Assembly: GCA_933207985.1 (NCBI GenBank)
Contig: OW240912.1
Span: 256,851,138-256,915,137 of the forward strand
DNA length: 64,000 nucleotides
Direction: 5' to 3'
From: Pelobates cultripes
Taxonomy: Eukaryota; Chordata; Amphibia; Anura; Pelobatidae
This document shows, one piece after another, positions 43,480 through 55,570 of the stretch. The notes below the pieces were generated by a model that saw nothing but the letters and a program-made list of their open reading frames with translations, had not been told where the DNA came from and did no database searches. The number at the start of each line of letters is the position of its first letter. Position 1 is the first letter of the stretch. A program made the position numbers and the translations under genes.

Positions 43480-44113
43480 TCTTTAGCAGGTGTTAAAGTT
43501 ATGGAAATACAAACTCAGATGACCAACAACACATTACATATTACACTGTGTCATGATTTGGTTAACAAAAATAAAGAAAATGGAGAAGCAATGTGTGAAA
43601 CACTTGCACCTTATAATTCAATAGCTTAACTGCAATAACTTGAAGTAATAATTTTTCTTATGACTTTATCAATATCTCACATCGTTGTGGAGGAATTTTG
43701 TCCCACTCTTCTTTGCATTGTTGCTTCAGTTAATTTTTTTAATTTGGGTTGAGGTCTGGACTTTGACTGGGCCATTACAACACCTTGATTCATTAATTTT
43801 TCAGCCATTCTGTTGGAGATTTGCTGGTGTGCTTCGGATCATTGTCCTGCTGCATGACCCAATTTTGGGCAAGCTTTAGCTGTCAGAAAGATGGCCTCAC
43901 ATTTGACTCGAGAATTATGTGGTATACAGAGGAGTTCATGGATGACTCAATGACCGCAAGGTTCCCGGGTTCTGTGGCTGCAAAACAAGCCCAAATCATC
44001 ACCACTGCGCTTGATAGTTGGTATGAGCTGTTTGTGCTGATATCCTGTGTTTGGTTATTACCAAACGTGGCACTGTGCATTATGGCCAAACATCTCCACT
44101 TTGGTCCTGTTTA
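43480..44113 (-). pseudogene. Decayed Tc1-like element, left part
   Basis: The minus strand encodes scattered Tc1 transposase words, with the DLNP-type region near 43740-43790 and a downstream catalytic segment in broken frames. The plus-strand text around 43685-44100 resembles a widespread vertebrate Tc1 family. It is interrupted at 44113 by an LTR block, and sequence resumes at 46262 with matching Tc1 content. Confidence 0.6.
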
Positions 44114-46251
44114 ATATGACAAACTGAACCTCACCATGAGTTCTTGTAGGAGCCTGCTGGTCAGCCTCTTGCCTCAGGACTATGGCCTCTGCAATAGACC
44201 TTGGCTAATATACTTTAAAAAGGCTCTGTTCGTGCAATTGGTTATGTGGTTCAGGAACCGAACAGCCACACGAACCAGAGATTACCCGGGAGCTTGTTAA
44301 ACCCTATTAACACTTGGTAACGATTCTAACCGCAGTGTTCTAATTGTTTGTCTGGGTGGTTGCTGTTCGCATGAACTACCACGAGGTGGCGGGCATCTTG
44401 TTCGCACGAACGCAGGCAGCAGTGTTTCGTCGTCGAGTTCCTGGAACTAAAATCAGACACGGAAACTCCTGAACACCGATAGACTTCCATCATCATCTGT
44501 GTTCGGTTCTACACAATTTAGAAGGGCATTGTTCAGTGGAATCGTTCATCTGGATGATGGGAACAAGCTTCAGGGTAAGACTATGGACTATGTTCGGTAG
44601 TTGCATCGGTTTTTAAACCATCGAACTAGACCGACCGAAAGCCCTAATTCTCTAGCACTGTTTTGGGCAGGAGCCTTGTGTGCATTCAGTCAAATTATGA
44701 CTTCCATGGAAATCCCGAAATCCCTGAACCAATCTCGGTGATTTTTGGATATGTTGGTCCCCAAGATCGGGGGTTTCCATGTGTTTTGGGGGCACTTTCG
44801 GGGTGTTGCAAAATTTATGTTTTCTGTGCCTGGAAATAATTGAGTTTAGTACAGTTCCTGACTCAATTATCGCTCAGACACAGGGGAGGGATTATCCTGT
44901 TTTGTGTGGGAGTGTCCTGAACCTGAGAGCCAATGTAATTACAGTGGGTACTTTGCCATAGTCCGCTCTCAGGTCCAGTGGGGAATGCCCCTGGAATATG
45001 TCACGGTAAACCCCTTGCATGGGGACTTGCATATATATCGGCCAGTTGGCCTGAATAAATTAATTCCTGTTGTTTGGGTATACGTCTGATTGCTTGGGGA
45101 AGTTACTTCGATACTGCACTTTCTTCTGGAGAACGTTCGAATCAACACCCGAGCTGCGAGCTATAATCACTCAGCCTTTACCAGTTCGGGAGGAACTGTA
45201 AACAAACGGGTATTTGAAATACCAGCATTCCTAACTGTAGCGGAACGCCAATATTAAATCCATGAATTCCGCTGGTTCAGGAAGTAATCCACAGTCAAGC
45301 GCTGGAAAAAACAAGGCAATATCCCAAACCTCCCAGTAACCGGACGAAACACAGTTCTGAGAGTCAACTGAGGTCTTTATTTTCAGCTCCACAATTTATA
45401 CAAGTCCCCATGCAAGGGGTTTTTTGAGTCCCTTCCCAGGGGCATTCCCAGAGGGGACTACATGGGGGACTTACAATACAGGGCATTTCTCCCATCAGGC
45501 ACTGCTGCACGAGAGGGATCCTCCCACAGGAATGTACCGTTAAGTGGATTATCCCTCCGTGCAGCAGAACCGACAATTTATATTAAAATGCATAACTGTG
45601 GTAATATACGGTCTATTTGCATGAATGGACGTTCGGTCGATAGCTGGGGTCTGAGCGCATCATTCGTGAGATTACCGCTCAGATCCCAGCTAAAACAACC
45701 GAACGCCGCACGAAAAACACATTTATTAAAATACATGTTTAAATGACCGATTGCCTTCCAGGGAACAAAGTACCGAACGGCCCGCAGCTCCCGAACGGCC
45801 TGGAGGCTCAGCGGTGTTCGTGCCGTCGAGTAGCCGTTTTTAGTACCATGCGCTCGACGACCTAACACCACTGAGGGAATAAAGGATCCAAGATGGCCGA
45901 CCGCCGCATGGTCAGCAGTCGAACGGCGACCACCTAGGAGAGCCTCTAATTACCGATTGCAACATTGTTGCAATCGGTTAACAAGCGCCACACGTCTCTA
46001 AGTGTGTGGGCTACTACATGGGGGTGTTTTCGTTTCACGAACGGCCCGCAAAAGTGCCATTCGTGAAACGAAAGAAAAATCCAATACAAACAGCTATCTG
46101 CATTCGGGAGATAGCCAATACAACAAATACATGTAAATTACAACCCGCATACATTCAACATAGTTAAGCCCATATTCCACAACCATATAGGCAACCCTTA
46201 AAGGCACAGTCTCTTTATAGTGTCCAAGTGGCTATGTTTGCCACACTAACA
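44114..46251. mobile_element. Tail-to-tail pair of Gypsy-type LTRs inserted in the Tc1 remnant
   Basis: A 10-bp word GTCCTGTTTA stands at 44104-44113 and 46252-46261, flanking the block. A plus-strand LTR (about 44219-45245) has a hairpin-plus-GGGGAGGGA feature, a TATA-like run near 45029 and AATAAA near 45054. A minus-strand LTR of the same family follows (about 45246-46245), with the shared CCCCTTGCATGGGGACTTG at 45013-45031 in one and its complement near 45402-45420 in the other. No coding region lies between them. Confidence 0.6.
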
Positions 46252-46261
46252 GTCCTGTTTA

Positions 46262-46400
46262 GCCAAAGGACATTATTCTAGAAGTCTAACTGTTTGTTCA
46301 GATATAACTTTTTAAACCCATGCCATGCTGCCATGTTCTTTATTGCGAGAAGAGGCTTTCTCCTGGAAACCCTTCCAAACAAACCATACTTGTTCAGCTT
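46262..46400 (-). pseudogene. Decayed Tc1-like element, continuation
   Basis: Resumes the family seen before 44113, with the GAGAAGAGGCTTTCTCCTGG region of Tc1 transposases. Short and frame-broken. Confidence 0.5.
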
Positions 46401-47396
46401 TAAGTTTTACTTTCATTAAGTGAAATGTATGCTCAATTAGGTTGAGCTCAAGTGATTGACTCCGATATTGTAGAATATCCCTGTGTTGCTTTCGCAGTAT
46501 GTTTTCGGTCATTGTCCATCTGTAAAGTGAAGTGCCGTCCGATCAACTTTGTTGAATTTGGCTGAATCTGAGCAGACAATATATCACTATGCAGTTCAGA
46601 ATTCATCCGGATGCTTATTTTTTGTCACATCATCAATAAACAATAGTGACCCAGTGCCATTGGAAGCCATGCATGCCCATGCCATCACACTGCCTCCACT
46701 GTGTTCTAAAGATGATGTGGTATGCTTCAGATCATGAGTCGTTCCAAGCATTCCCCATACTTTTTTCTTCCCATCATTCTAGTATAGGTTAATCTTAGTT
46801 CCATCTATCCAAAGGATGCTGTTCCAGAACCGAGCTGGATTTTATAGACTTTTTTTTGGCAATTTCTATTCTTAAGGCTTATGAATGGTTTGCACCTTGT
46901 GGTGAACTCTCTGGATTTGCTCTTGTGAAGTCATCTCTTTATGGTAGACTTGGATAATATTATGCCTACCTCCTGGAGAGTGTTCTTCACTTGACTGGAT
47001 GTTGTGCAGAGCCAACCAGTGCATTCTTTTTTTCTTAGAATGTACCAAACTGTTCATTTGTCCACTCCTAATGTTCCTGCTATCTCTCTCTGGTGGTTTT
47101 TTTTTTTTTTTGCAGCCTAAGGATGACCTGTTTCTCTTGCATTGAGAGCTTTTTTTTAACCGCATGTTGTCCAGACCAGATACCTGCATTATTGGTGAAA
47201 ACATTATGGAGTAGCCCACGTCTGTCCAGGAAATAGCTTTGGAGTCAATTATCCAATTACTTTTGTACAATTTGGATGTGAATACCCACAGATTACAGCT
47301 GAGACTGAACCTTAAGCCAACATTCAGAATTTAACATTATTTAATAAAATAAGAAAAAACTTGTGTCATTGTCCACATTTCTAGACCTAACTGTAC
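46401..47396 (-). pseudogene. Second decayed Tc1-like element
   Basis: A different Tc1 family: minus-strand words of transposase occur around 46312-46512 and 46872-47270. The right end TAGACCTAACTGTA (47383-47396) looks like its terminal repeat. Many frameshifts and an oligo-A/T insertion near 47100 show long decay. The left terminal repeat is missing. Confidence 0.55.
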
Positions 47397-47829
47397 CTTG
47401 GCTGGAGGTGTATTTAGAAAATATTGGAGTATATTTGCAAAATCCATATCAGAACATGTATGGAAATGAAAGCAATCCTAAATATAACCATAATTCCACA
47501 ATGCTTCAGTGATGAAGCACAACTCAAAGATCCTTCAATAGAGATAAACCCTGGGGTATTGCTGTTTGCATAGCCATTGTTAATATGGGGATTTTAGGGA
47601 CTGAACTCTTTTGATGCTTTCAGGCAGGAGTAATAGGGTATAACATGCTGTTCTATTCCAGTAGGTAGTTGAAAACTGGGGTCTGGGATATGTGACCATA
47701 CACTAGCAATTTCTTGTGTGTTAAGATAAAGTATGCAAGGAAAGTTTGTTTTGAAAGAAGAGCTTTCTTGTACTCTCTAGACACCAAGAATATAGAAGGG
47801 ATGAGTAGAAGAAAGGAAGAGGATTAGGG
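47397..47829. other. Gene-free spacer
   Basis: No recognised feature. Confidence 0.4.
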
Positions 47830-48247
47830 TGTTAGGGGCCAGGAACAGAACATAGATGCAAAACACCTTTATTATAAATCACACATAATGACATAAACCA
47901 AAAGCAAATTCCAGGAGGCAAGCAGGGGTCAGGCACCAAAGCGGGTAGTCAGACGAGCCAGGATCAGGAAAACGGTGAGCAGCGGAATCAGGAACAAGGC
48001 CAGAAGTCAGGAACCAGGAATACACAGGAAACAGGAAGCCTTCTGGGAAACAGGAAACCACGCAAGCGCAAAGAGGTACTGGAACTTGCTGCTTAAATAG
48101 GCTGCACTGATTAGCAGCAGGGTTGGTTACTACAATCAGGTGAGTAACCGTGGCGACATTAATGAAGGAGCTGGTCGTTAAAATCAGCTAAAAGCTGAGA
48201 CACAGAGACAAAGGGTTGCTGTTTCAAACAGCAAAGTAACCCTGACA
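47830..48247 (-). repeat. Probable solo LTR, minus orientation
   Basis: Bounded by TGTTAGGGG (47830) and CCCTGACA (48247), TG...CA. CTTTATTATAAATC near 47869 reads on the minus strand as an AATAAAG-type polyadenylation word. GGAGGCAAGCAGGGGTCAGG is a word I associate with Gypsy LTRs of frogs. No target duplication found. Confidence 0.5.
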
Positions 48248-48359
48248 GGCAGGGCCGCCACCATAAGTTTTGGGGCCCCTGACAAAGCACAAGGTCTGGG
48301 GCCCCCCCGCCCGGCCCGCCCATGAGTCCACCCACAGGACTCTTACCTAGTCTGCTGCA

Positions 48360-49490
48360 AAAGATGCAGGACTGAATGTGGTGTGTATAGTGGAAGTGAA
48401 TTAGAATGTGTGTAATGGATGTATTGTTTGTGTGTATTAGATACTGTTTGTGCAGTGAATGAAGAGTGTGTGTTTGTGTAGCAGATGCAGTGTGTATAGT
48501 GAACGCAGAGTGTGTTTGTTTAGTGGATGTAGTGTTTGTGTGTACTAGATGCAATGTGTTTAGTGGATGCAATGTCTGTAGTGGATGTAGTGTGTGTATT
48601 AGACGCAGTGTCTCTGTATAGTGAATGCAGAGTGTTTGAATGTGTGATGGATGTAGTGTGTGTACTGTAAATACAGGATGTTTGTGTAGTGGATGCTGTG
48701 TGTATAGTTAATGCAGAGTGTGTGTTAGTGTAGTGAATGCAGAGTGTGTGTCAGTGTAGTGGATGTAGAGTGTGTGTCAGTGTAATGAATGCAGAGTGTG
48801 TGTCAGTGTAGTGGATGCAGAGTGTGTGTCAGTGTAGTGAATGCAGAGTGTGTTACCGGTGTAGTGAATGCAGAGTGTGTGTCAGTGTAGTGGATGCAGA
48901 GTGTGTGGTACTGGATGCAGAGTGTGTGTTAGTGTAATGGATGCAGAGTGTGTGTCAGTGTAGTGAATGCAGAGTGTGTGTCAGTGTAGTGAATGCAGAG
49001 TGTGTGTGTGTTAGTGTATTGTATGCAGAGCGTGTGTGTGTTAGTGCAGTGAATGCAGAGTGTGTGTTAGTGTAATGAATGCAGAGTGTGTGTGTGTTAG
49101 TGTAGTGTATGCAGTGTGTGTGTGTGTGTTAGTGCAGTTAATGCAGAGTGTGTGTTAGTGCAGTGAATGCAGAGTGTGTTAATGTAGTGTATGCAGAGTG
49201 TGTGTGTTAGTGTAGTGTATGCAGTGTGTGTGTGTTAGTGTAGTGTATGCAGAGTGTGTGTTAGTGTAATGAATGCAGTGTGTGTGTGTGTTAGTGTAGT
49301 GTTTGCAGAGTGTGTGTTAGTGTGATGAATGCACAGTGTGTGTGTTAGTGTAGTGTATGCAGAGTGTGTGTGTGTTAGTGTAGTGTATGCAGAGTATGTG
49401 TATGTTAGTGTAGTGTATGCAGAGTGTGTGTGTGTTAGTGTAGTGTATGCAGAGTGTGTGTGTGTTAGTGTAGTCTATGCATGTAGTGTA
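48360..49490. repeat. Large minisatellite, GTAGTGAATGCAGAGTGTGT unit
   Basis: More than 30 degenerate copies of 24-34 base units. The most regular part (48700-49490) has AGAGTGTGTGTCAGTGTAGT or AGAGTGTGTGTTAGTGTAGT cores. Confidence 0.9.
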
Positions 49491-49730
49491 AATGGAGCAT
49501 TCCTCCCCTCTCCCGCCCTCACTTTAAAAGTGAAAAAGGTTATTCCCCCCCCCTCCCTGGTTCTTACCTGGTTCAGGGAGAGGGGGAGATTCCATGATCC
49601 CTGGTGGTCCGGTGGCATTGTGGGCTCCCCGGCTCCCTGTACTTGCAGAGGGGGTCCAGCGGACTGCAAGTGTACTTACAAGCTCTTTCCTCTCTGTAAC
49701 TCCGGCAAGCGCGGTGTGCGTGCCGCGCGG

Positions 49731-49785
49731 AGCATTGCCATGGTAACATGTGGCAACGCTCTGACGGCAGCGGGTCTCGCGGGAG
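49731..49785. promoter_or_regulatory. X-box-like palindrome in element E
   Basis: ATTGCCATGGTAAC (49734-49747) differs from the RFX X-box pattern only at the first base. GTCTCGCGGGAG near 49774 is a one-mismatch form of the CTCGCGAG motif. Confidence 0.45.
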
Positions 49786-49993
49786 TTACAGAGAGGGAAC
49801 AGCTTGTAAGTACACTTGCAGTCCGCTGTGCCCCCTCTGCAAGTACAGGGAGCCGGGGGCCCGCGGCTGCACCTGCACTGCACATATAAATAGCGATCAT
49901 CGCTATTTATATATGTGCAGAGAGTAATTGTGGGGCCTTGGACTGCCAAAGCAGTTATAGTTGTCACCCACTGATGGCGGCCCTGCTGACACG

Positions 49994-51736
49994 ATGAAAC
50001 TTTGACTGTCAATAAGAGTATATTTGAGGGTGAGTCGCAAGTTATAAATATTTGCATGTGAGTTAAAGTTGCCCACTGAGTGTGGCATTTTATGTTTTCT
50101 AAGGAGCAGAGTTTGGAAAAAGTGTGTTTATGTTGGTGTTAGCTGTAGATGAGTCTGAGGGTTCAAGAGACAGATGCTGCAGTTGTTGCTAATGAGCTTA
50201 GCTTTGGGCTTAATTTTTTAATTTTACAACCTAAACAGAATTACCTAGAATTGAATTAATTATCTCTTTTAAAATTACTTAGATATTTAAATGTTTGCCT
50301 CCATACCCCAACCCCTTCTATTAATTTGGAGGTTAGGACAAAAAATACATTTTTCAATGCAGAAAGGGGTTGAAGATTTTAGCTAAGAGGCATATGGCTA
50401 CCGAAATGGCACTTAACCTTGCAGGATGGCATAGTGCCAAGGAAGCTAGGCCCCTTTGGCTCTGTACTTTATCATTTTACTTGCTGCACCATGAATGAGA
50501 AGTGACAGCAAGTGTGGGATTCTCTCCTGGTCTGGAAGATTCCTTGAGTTTTATGGAACCCTATATTTGTAGCTCACTAGGCAAAGACTATAAAAAATTG
50601 TCAGGGGCTGAATATTTTTCATCCAAAATATTAGTTCATCTGCAATTCAATACTAAATTGGTGCCTCCTAACATTTCAAATATACGAAGGAGGACAATTT
50701 CATTTTAAGGGTGTGAGGGATATGAGAGGGGGTGTAAGAGTGTGTGTGTGGCCAAGGGTGAGGCTGTTCTGGAAATTTTACATGACTTATGAAGTAATAA
50801 TTTTTGTGACTTCAAATATTCTTATTGTGTTTTAAAGACATATTACTGTACATATTATTGCAATGAAACTCTGGTATAAAGTCAAACACCAAGAATACTG
50901 AGCTCCTACAAAAGAATGAGAGATCGATGTGTGCCCACACATAGGGATATTTGTGTGAAGATAATTAAAATCCCATGTCTGTCTTAATAAAGGAAAATTG
51001 TTAAAGGGACTTAAACACTTTTATTAGGAGACAATCCAATTTCTCTTTGTAAACATGGAATACCAAATTTCATGGAAGCCTCTGATATGCCATATCTGAT
51101 GTAAATATTACACTGAAATTAATTCAGGTCTTAATCATGCATGAATCACTGCTTTGCATCAGATATTGGTTCACTTAAATATTAACACATGTATTAAAAT
51201 AAAACTTGGTGCTATAAAGCATCAGGCCACAGCAAAGGAAGCCCAATGAAATGAAAGCTGGAAACCTGAAAAGAATACTGTGGTGTCTAAGCTTATTTGA
51301 ATATACTGCACAGTATTCTGGATGAGCTGTTTTTTAAAAAAAAGTCATTTATAGTGACAATTTAGGACAGGTTTTTTTTAAATCTCAGACAACGTACTTT
51401 AATCATTTAGGAGTTACTGACACTGTTTGATCTTACTACTGCATTGATATATTATTTATTTTTGGAAATGTGACTGCAAATACCATTCACATCAATGAGA
51501 TGTGAGTGTCATTTGTGGAGGTCTACCTAGAGTTTAATTGTAAAGGACAACATTGCTTATTTGAGCTATTATACATTCTGAAGCAGAAAGGATGATATCC
51601 ATGTACTTAGTTTGCAAATACTGTCATTTGAATAGAAATATATAAAGAACATTTTTGTTATTTCTGGGGATATATGTAGAGCCTCACATTTAGAGGAGCT
51701 AACTGCTCAGTATTCATGAGAAAATGCTCTTTCTGT
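49994..51736. other. Gene-free spacer
   Basis: AT-rich unique-looking sequence. No coding family, RNA gene or clear repeat seen. Confidence 0.45.
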
Positions 51737-52095
51737 CAGGAGCGTAATTAGAGACTCCAGTGCCAAATTATAAAAAAGGCATCCCTCACCTTTTAACCCT
51801 AAGCATTACATTACTGGCTGAATGTGATTGTGTGTGAGTGCTAGCAGAGTGTGATTATGTGTGGAGTTATCTAAATTTAATTGTACGTGGAGCTAGCTGA
51901 GTATAATTTTGTGTGCATTGGTTGAGTGTGATTATGCATGGAGTTGGCTGATTGTGTGTGGTCTTGGTTGAATGTGATGATGTTAGAGCTGACCGAGTGT
52001 TAATATTCGTGGAGTTGTATAAATGTAATTGTGTGTGGAGATGGCTGAGTATCATTATTTGTGGGTTTTGCTGAGTGTGATTGTATATGGGTGTT
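51737..52095. repeat. hAT-like left end and degenerate minisatellite
   Basis: CAGGAGCGTAATTAGAGACT at 51737 resembles the terminal repeat at 20205. From 51820 to 52095 a degenerate unit like GCTGAGTGTGATTGTGTGTG with GGAGTT recurs about eight times. No right end found. Confidence 0.45.
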
Positions 52096-52183
52096 GTGTA
52101 TGAATAAGATTAAAGGGAAAATATACCTCTTTTTTATTGAATAAATTCCCTTCCATCATTGTGACTTCTGTCCATTTCCTTTT

Positions 52184-52729
52184 AAAAATGTAAAGCTTTA
52201 CTTACCTTTTATTATTCTCAGCAATGAGACACAATTTTTGCAGCAGCCCGATCTATCCACTTTTGCATAAACTTTCTGACTTTTTTGACCAATCAAAGCT
52301 GGAGCTCAGCTCTTCTTTACATTGAGGACATCTGATCAGTTTTACATGTCGACACAAGACTACTTTTCTGTAGGAGTATTAACAAGGATTTTAAATTGGT
52401 ACATTTCCTCTAAAATAGACATTGTTCCATGGTATGGGACATGGTCAGGAGGATTATATTTTCTTTTTATATAGGCCTTAATATTCTCCCCTTCTTTTTC
52501 AGATTTCTTCATATCTTTTTGATTTCCCATTTTCTATTTCTTTTCTCTTCCTTCTCCTATCCAATGTTTTGGGATGCGTTACATTATAACTTTTTTTAAA
52601 TCTATTTTTTCTATATTTTATTATTATTATTATTATTATTATTTATGCAAAAGTGGATAGATCGGGCTGCTGCAAAAATTGTGTCTCATTGCTGAGAATA
52701 ATAAAAGGTAAGTAAAGCTTTACATTTTT
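52184..52729. mobile_element. Long-armed fold-back MITE
   Basis: 88-bp arms at 52184-52271 and 52642-52729 are exact reverse complements by eye, around a 370-base core with CT-rich sequence and an ATT array next to the right arm. There is no coding capacity. Target duplication not evident. Confidence 0.8.
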
Positions 52730-52796
52730 TATAATTTATTTTTTATTTATTTTTCTTTTTTCCCTTATAATGCATTTAGTTTTAGCTTTAGATTTT

Positions 52797-52799
52797 CAC

Positions 52800-52845
<46 letters not shown>
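52797..52845. repeat. (TA)n microsatellite
   Basis: TATATA run with one CATA interruption. Confidence 0.9.
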
Positions 52846-52848
<3 letters not shown>

Positions 52849-53359
52849 TCCAATTGCTTGCACTCCAGTATCAATAAAGTTAAGCCCGGTGCTTGGTCGC
52901 AATACTAATAGAACAAAACAGTAGAAAGTAGCACTCCAGGGACTTCATAGGTATAGTGAAAAAAGTAACTTAGCTTTATTCAGCAACTGCCACAAAGTGT
53001 CAACGTTTCAGTTCTTGTGCAGAAAGTTATTGTATTGATCCTGGGGAATGTCCCGTTTAGAGGACTGAAACGTTGATCACAATTTTTAAATGACCAAATA
53101 AAGAATAGAATTTTTAAACTCCGTGAGTGCTGCTACCTCTTTGGATACAAGCCCTGGCTTTAGCACCCGCTATACAAGGGACAACTTTCAGCGTGAGTGC
53201 AAGTAATTTTTTCTTTTTCTTTATATTGTGGGGGCTATTTGGGCTTTTGCTCCTCTCTATGCACCAGCATTTTTTTCTACAATTGAAATAATTATTGTGT
53301 AAACCCTGGCACATTTAAAGCAATAAATACATTGCAAGATTGGCTTATTCACTAAACTA
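52846..53359 (+). repeat. Probable 5' region of a Penelope-like element
   Basis: It lies directly before Penelope-type coding sequence. CAACGTTTCAG near 53001 and CTGAAACGTTG near 53064 form a stem about 50 bases apart. AATAAAG occurs near 53097. I looked for a hammerhead ribozyme core here and did not find CTGATGA. Confidence 0.45.
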
Positions 53360-55130
53360 TTGAATATGGATGAATCTTTACTCGAAGCTGAAACTTTTCC
53401 AGAACAGGGAGAGACTATACAGTTTTCCCAGGAGAAGGCAAAGAATATATTATGGGAGCAGACTGGATTTGAGTTACCTTACAATATTACTGCAAAGATG
53501 TTTATTTTAAGTTGTCTAAGTTGCACAGAAAAAGTATTGACCTGGATCTCCATGGCCTTTTCCTCTCTGATTACTATAAGGCAAAGAGAATCCCTAGAGG
53601 GTTCAAGATATTGAATATCCCTACTATTGGTAGAGGTAAAGCAAAGGTATGCAAGGAATGGACTATGGTTCTAAACAGAGCATCACTGGAAATGATGCTG
53701 ATTATCATTAAAGACGTGAAGACGATTTAACAGACGTCAATCAAAAAATCCTGGAGGTAGAAACAGAGCACGCCATGTTACTTGCGTCTACAGAAGGATT
53801 AAACCTGCAACAGAAATTAAAAGAATACCTCCTCAAATATAAAAATTAGTTGATTAAGTTTAAAAAACAGAAATTCAAGAAGGTACAACAAGACTATCTA
53901 GACCATAGAGTCTATAGATGGTTATCTGGGGGTACTTGAACCACTGGCGAAGTGGCTAGATTCACTTTTTAAGAGACCAATTGAAGCCTTGGAAACATGC
54001 ATAAAAGATACACCAACACTTTTGCAGAAAATAACTGAAGTCAAGTTCCAAGAAAATAAACCTATCTTGATTTCTATGGATGTAAAGCGTTTATATACAG
54101 TTATCCCGCATGATGAAGGGGTGGAAGCCATGAGAACAGTACTAACTCAACATTCAACAGTCTACAAAGGCCCTCCCGTAGAGTTCATGTTGGAAATTTT
54201 GACACTTGCTTTGGAGTACAACTACTTTCGTTTCGAGCAGGAATGGTTTTTACAAGTATCAGGTACTTCTATGGGGGCAGCGATGGCCCCCATGTTTGCT
54301 AACACGTACCTGTATATCTATGAGAAGAACAATATCCTGATCCCATATGCTCATTTGATACAGGGTTATTATCGTTTCATTGACGACTTGTTAATCATTT
54401 GGACTATGGTTGAAGAATTGAATCAGTTGCCAACGCCGATTAGACTAACGGCAAACATCAGCTCCGATAAAGTCCAATAACCAGGTTTGTGAAATTATCA
54501 ATTGGGAAAAACATGCACAAAGTGCGTATCCAGAAGCCTTGAAGAAGTCTCTACCAAAAACACAATACCTTAGAGTAATAAGGAATGACTCTAGTGATAC
54601 GGTAAAGGAAATGCAACTACAGAAAATGACAAGTACATTTTTGAATCGGGGATACCATAGTCAAACCCTCAGTAAAGCTCTAGAAGATGCCAAGGCAACT
54701 CGAGCAAAGAGAGAGGTACCTGCGCCACAAAGTCTAGTCTTTCCTATGACATTTCATAACTCGACTTTACAGATTTCTACAGTGATTCGGAAAAATTTGA
54801 GAATATTAGCCACAGAAGATACGCTCCCAAAAGTCTTTTGTGAGACTCCACTGATATGCCATAAGAGAAATAAAAATTTGAAGGACATATTGGTGCACAC
54901 AGACCCATTCAAAACCTATGCAAATGAAAGTGTTATCCAGCACCGGGGGTCTGTACGCTGTTTGGAATGTGTAACGTGTGAGCATATGACACCACTGAAA
55001 AGCTTTACTCACCCGCAAACGAACAGAAGGTATACTATACAACATACCATTACGTGTAAAACTACACACAATTTTTTGTGCTGCTGGCTGAATGTTTGTT
55101 CAGCTATCCCTTGCTGTTTTTAGATTCACC
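53360..55130 (+). pseudogene. Decayed Penelope-like element reverse transcriptase
   Basis: Penelope-like elements encode an RT related to telomerase plus, usually, a GIY-YIG endonuclease. The N-terminal part (53512-53730) has YYKAKRIPRG and SLEMM words. A broken middle part (53731-53930) has stops. The RT core in one frame (53935-54480) has SMDVKRLYTVIPHDEG, GTSMGAAMAPMFAN and catalytic FIDD (54376-54387). After a shift near 54470 the C-terminal part (54539-55123) has the SKAL, FHN and HPQTNRRYTI blocks. It stops right at the start of the GIY-YIG domain, whose catalytic part is absent. At least three frame breaks make it inactive. Confidence 0.85.
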
Positions 55131-55320
55131 TACATTGGTATTTCCTACTGGTATTTGTTTTTGTTCATTGCATATACCAAAGTATTAAATAATACTAATT
55201 CAAATTTAGATTTATGTTTTTAATAATTGTGTGCACTTTCTACTTGAACTATTCGTTTTATGACTTAAAGGATTTATATAATAATACACATTATGCAGGC
55301 ATTCTTTTTGTAAGGGAACA
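55131..55320. other. Short spacer after the Penelope-like element
   Basis: No recognised signal; may include its 3' end. Confidence 0.35.
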
Positions 55321-55570
55321 TGGTTACATAGTTACATAGTTATATAGACTGAAAAGAGATGTGCATTTATCAAGTTCAGCCTTTCTCATATCTGTTTTTG
55401 CTGTTGATCCAAAAGAAAGCAAAAAAAAAAAAAAAAAAAGTTTGAAGCACTTTCCAATTTTGAAAACTTGGAAAAAAATGTAATAATGATTTTGCAAGGG
55501 AGTACTCAATTAGTATGAGTTTCCCTAGGTGGAAGACAAGAGTCCGGTTGCAATAGCGACCACTGCAATC
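55321..55570. repeat. Interspersed repeat with TTACATAG words
   Basis: GGTTACATAGTTACATAG followed by GACTGAAAAGAGATGTGC and a long A-run is a pattern I associate with a common frog interspersed repeat. Class unknown. Confidence 0.4.

Larger units (their letters stand above)
48250..49985. mobile_element. hAT-like non-autonomous element E
   Basis: Ends CAGGGCCGCCACCATAAG at 48250 and GATGGCGGCCCTG ending 49985 are inverted repeats. Target copies CTGACAGG (48242-48249) and CTGACACG (49986-49993) agree at seven of eight bases. The body is a minisatellite (about 48360-49490) plus an inverted GC-rich module with arms near 49636-49704 and 49791-49856. No transposase. Confidence 0.8.

Noticed and set aside
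48700..49490. Regular repeats with similar spacing, considered as CRISPR-like
   Set aside because: Units are contiguous and degenerate with no unique spacers; eukaryotic minisatellite.
52846..53359. Hammerhead ribozyme expected upstream of Penelope-like elements
   Set aside because: No CTGATGA core with a GAAA partner was found; only a CTGAAACGTTG stem.
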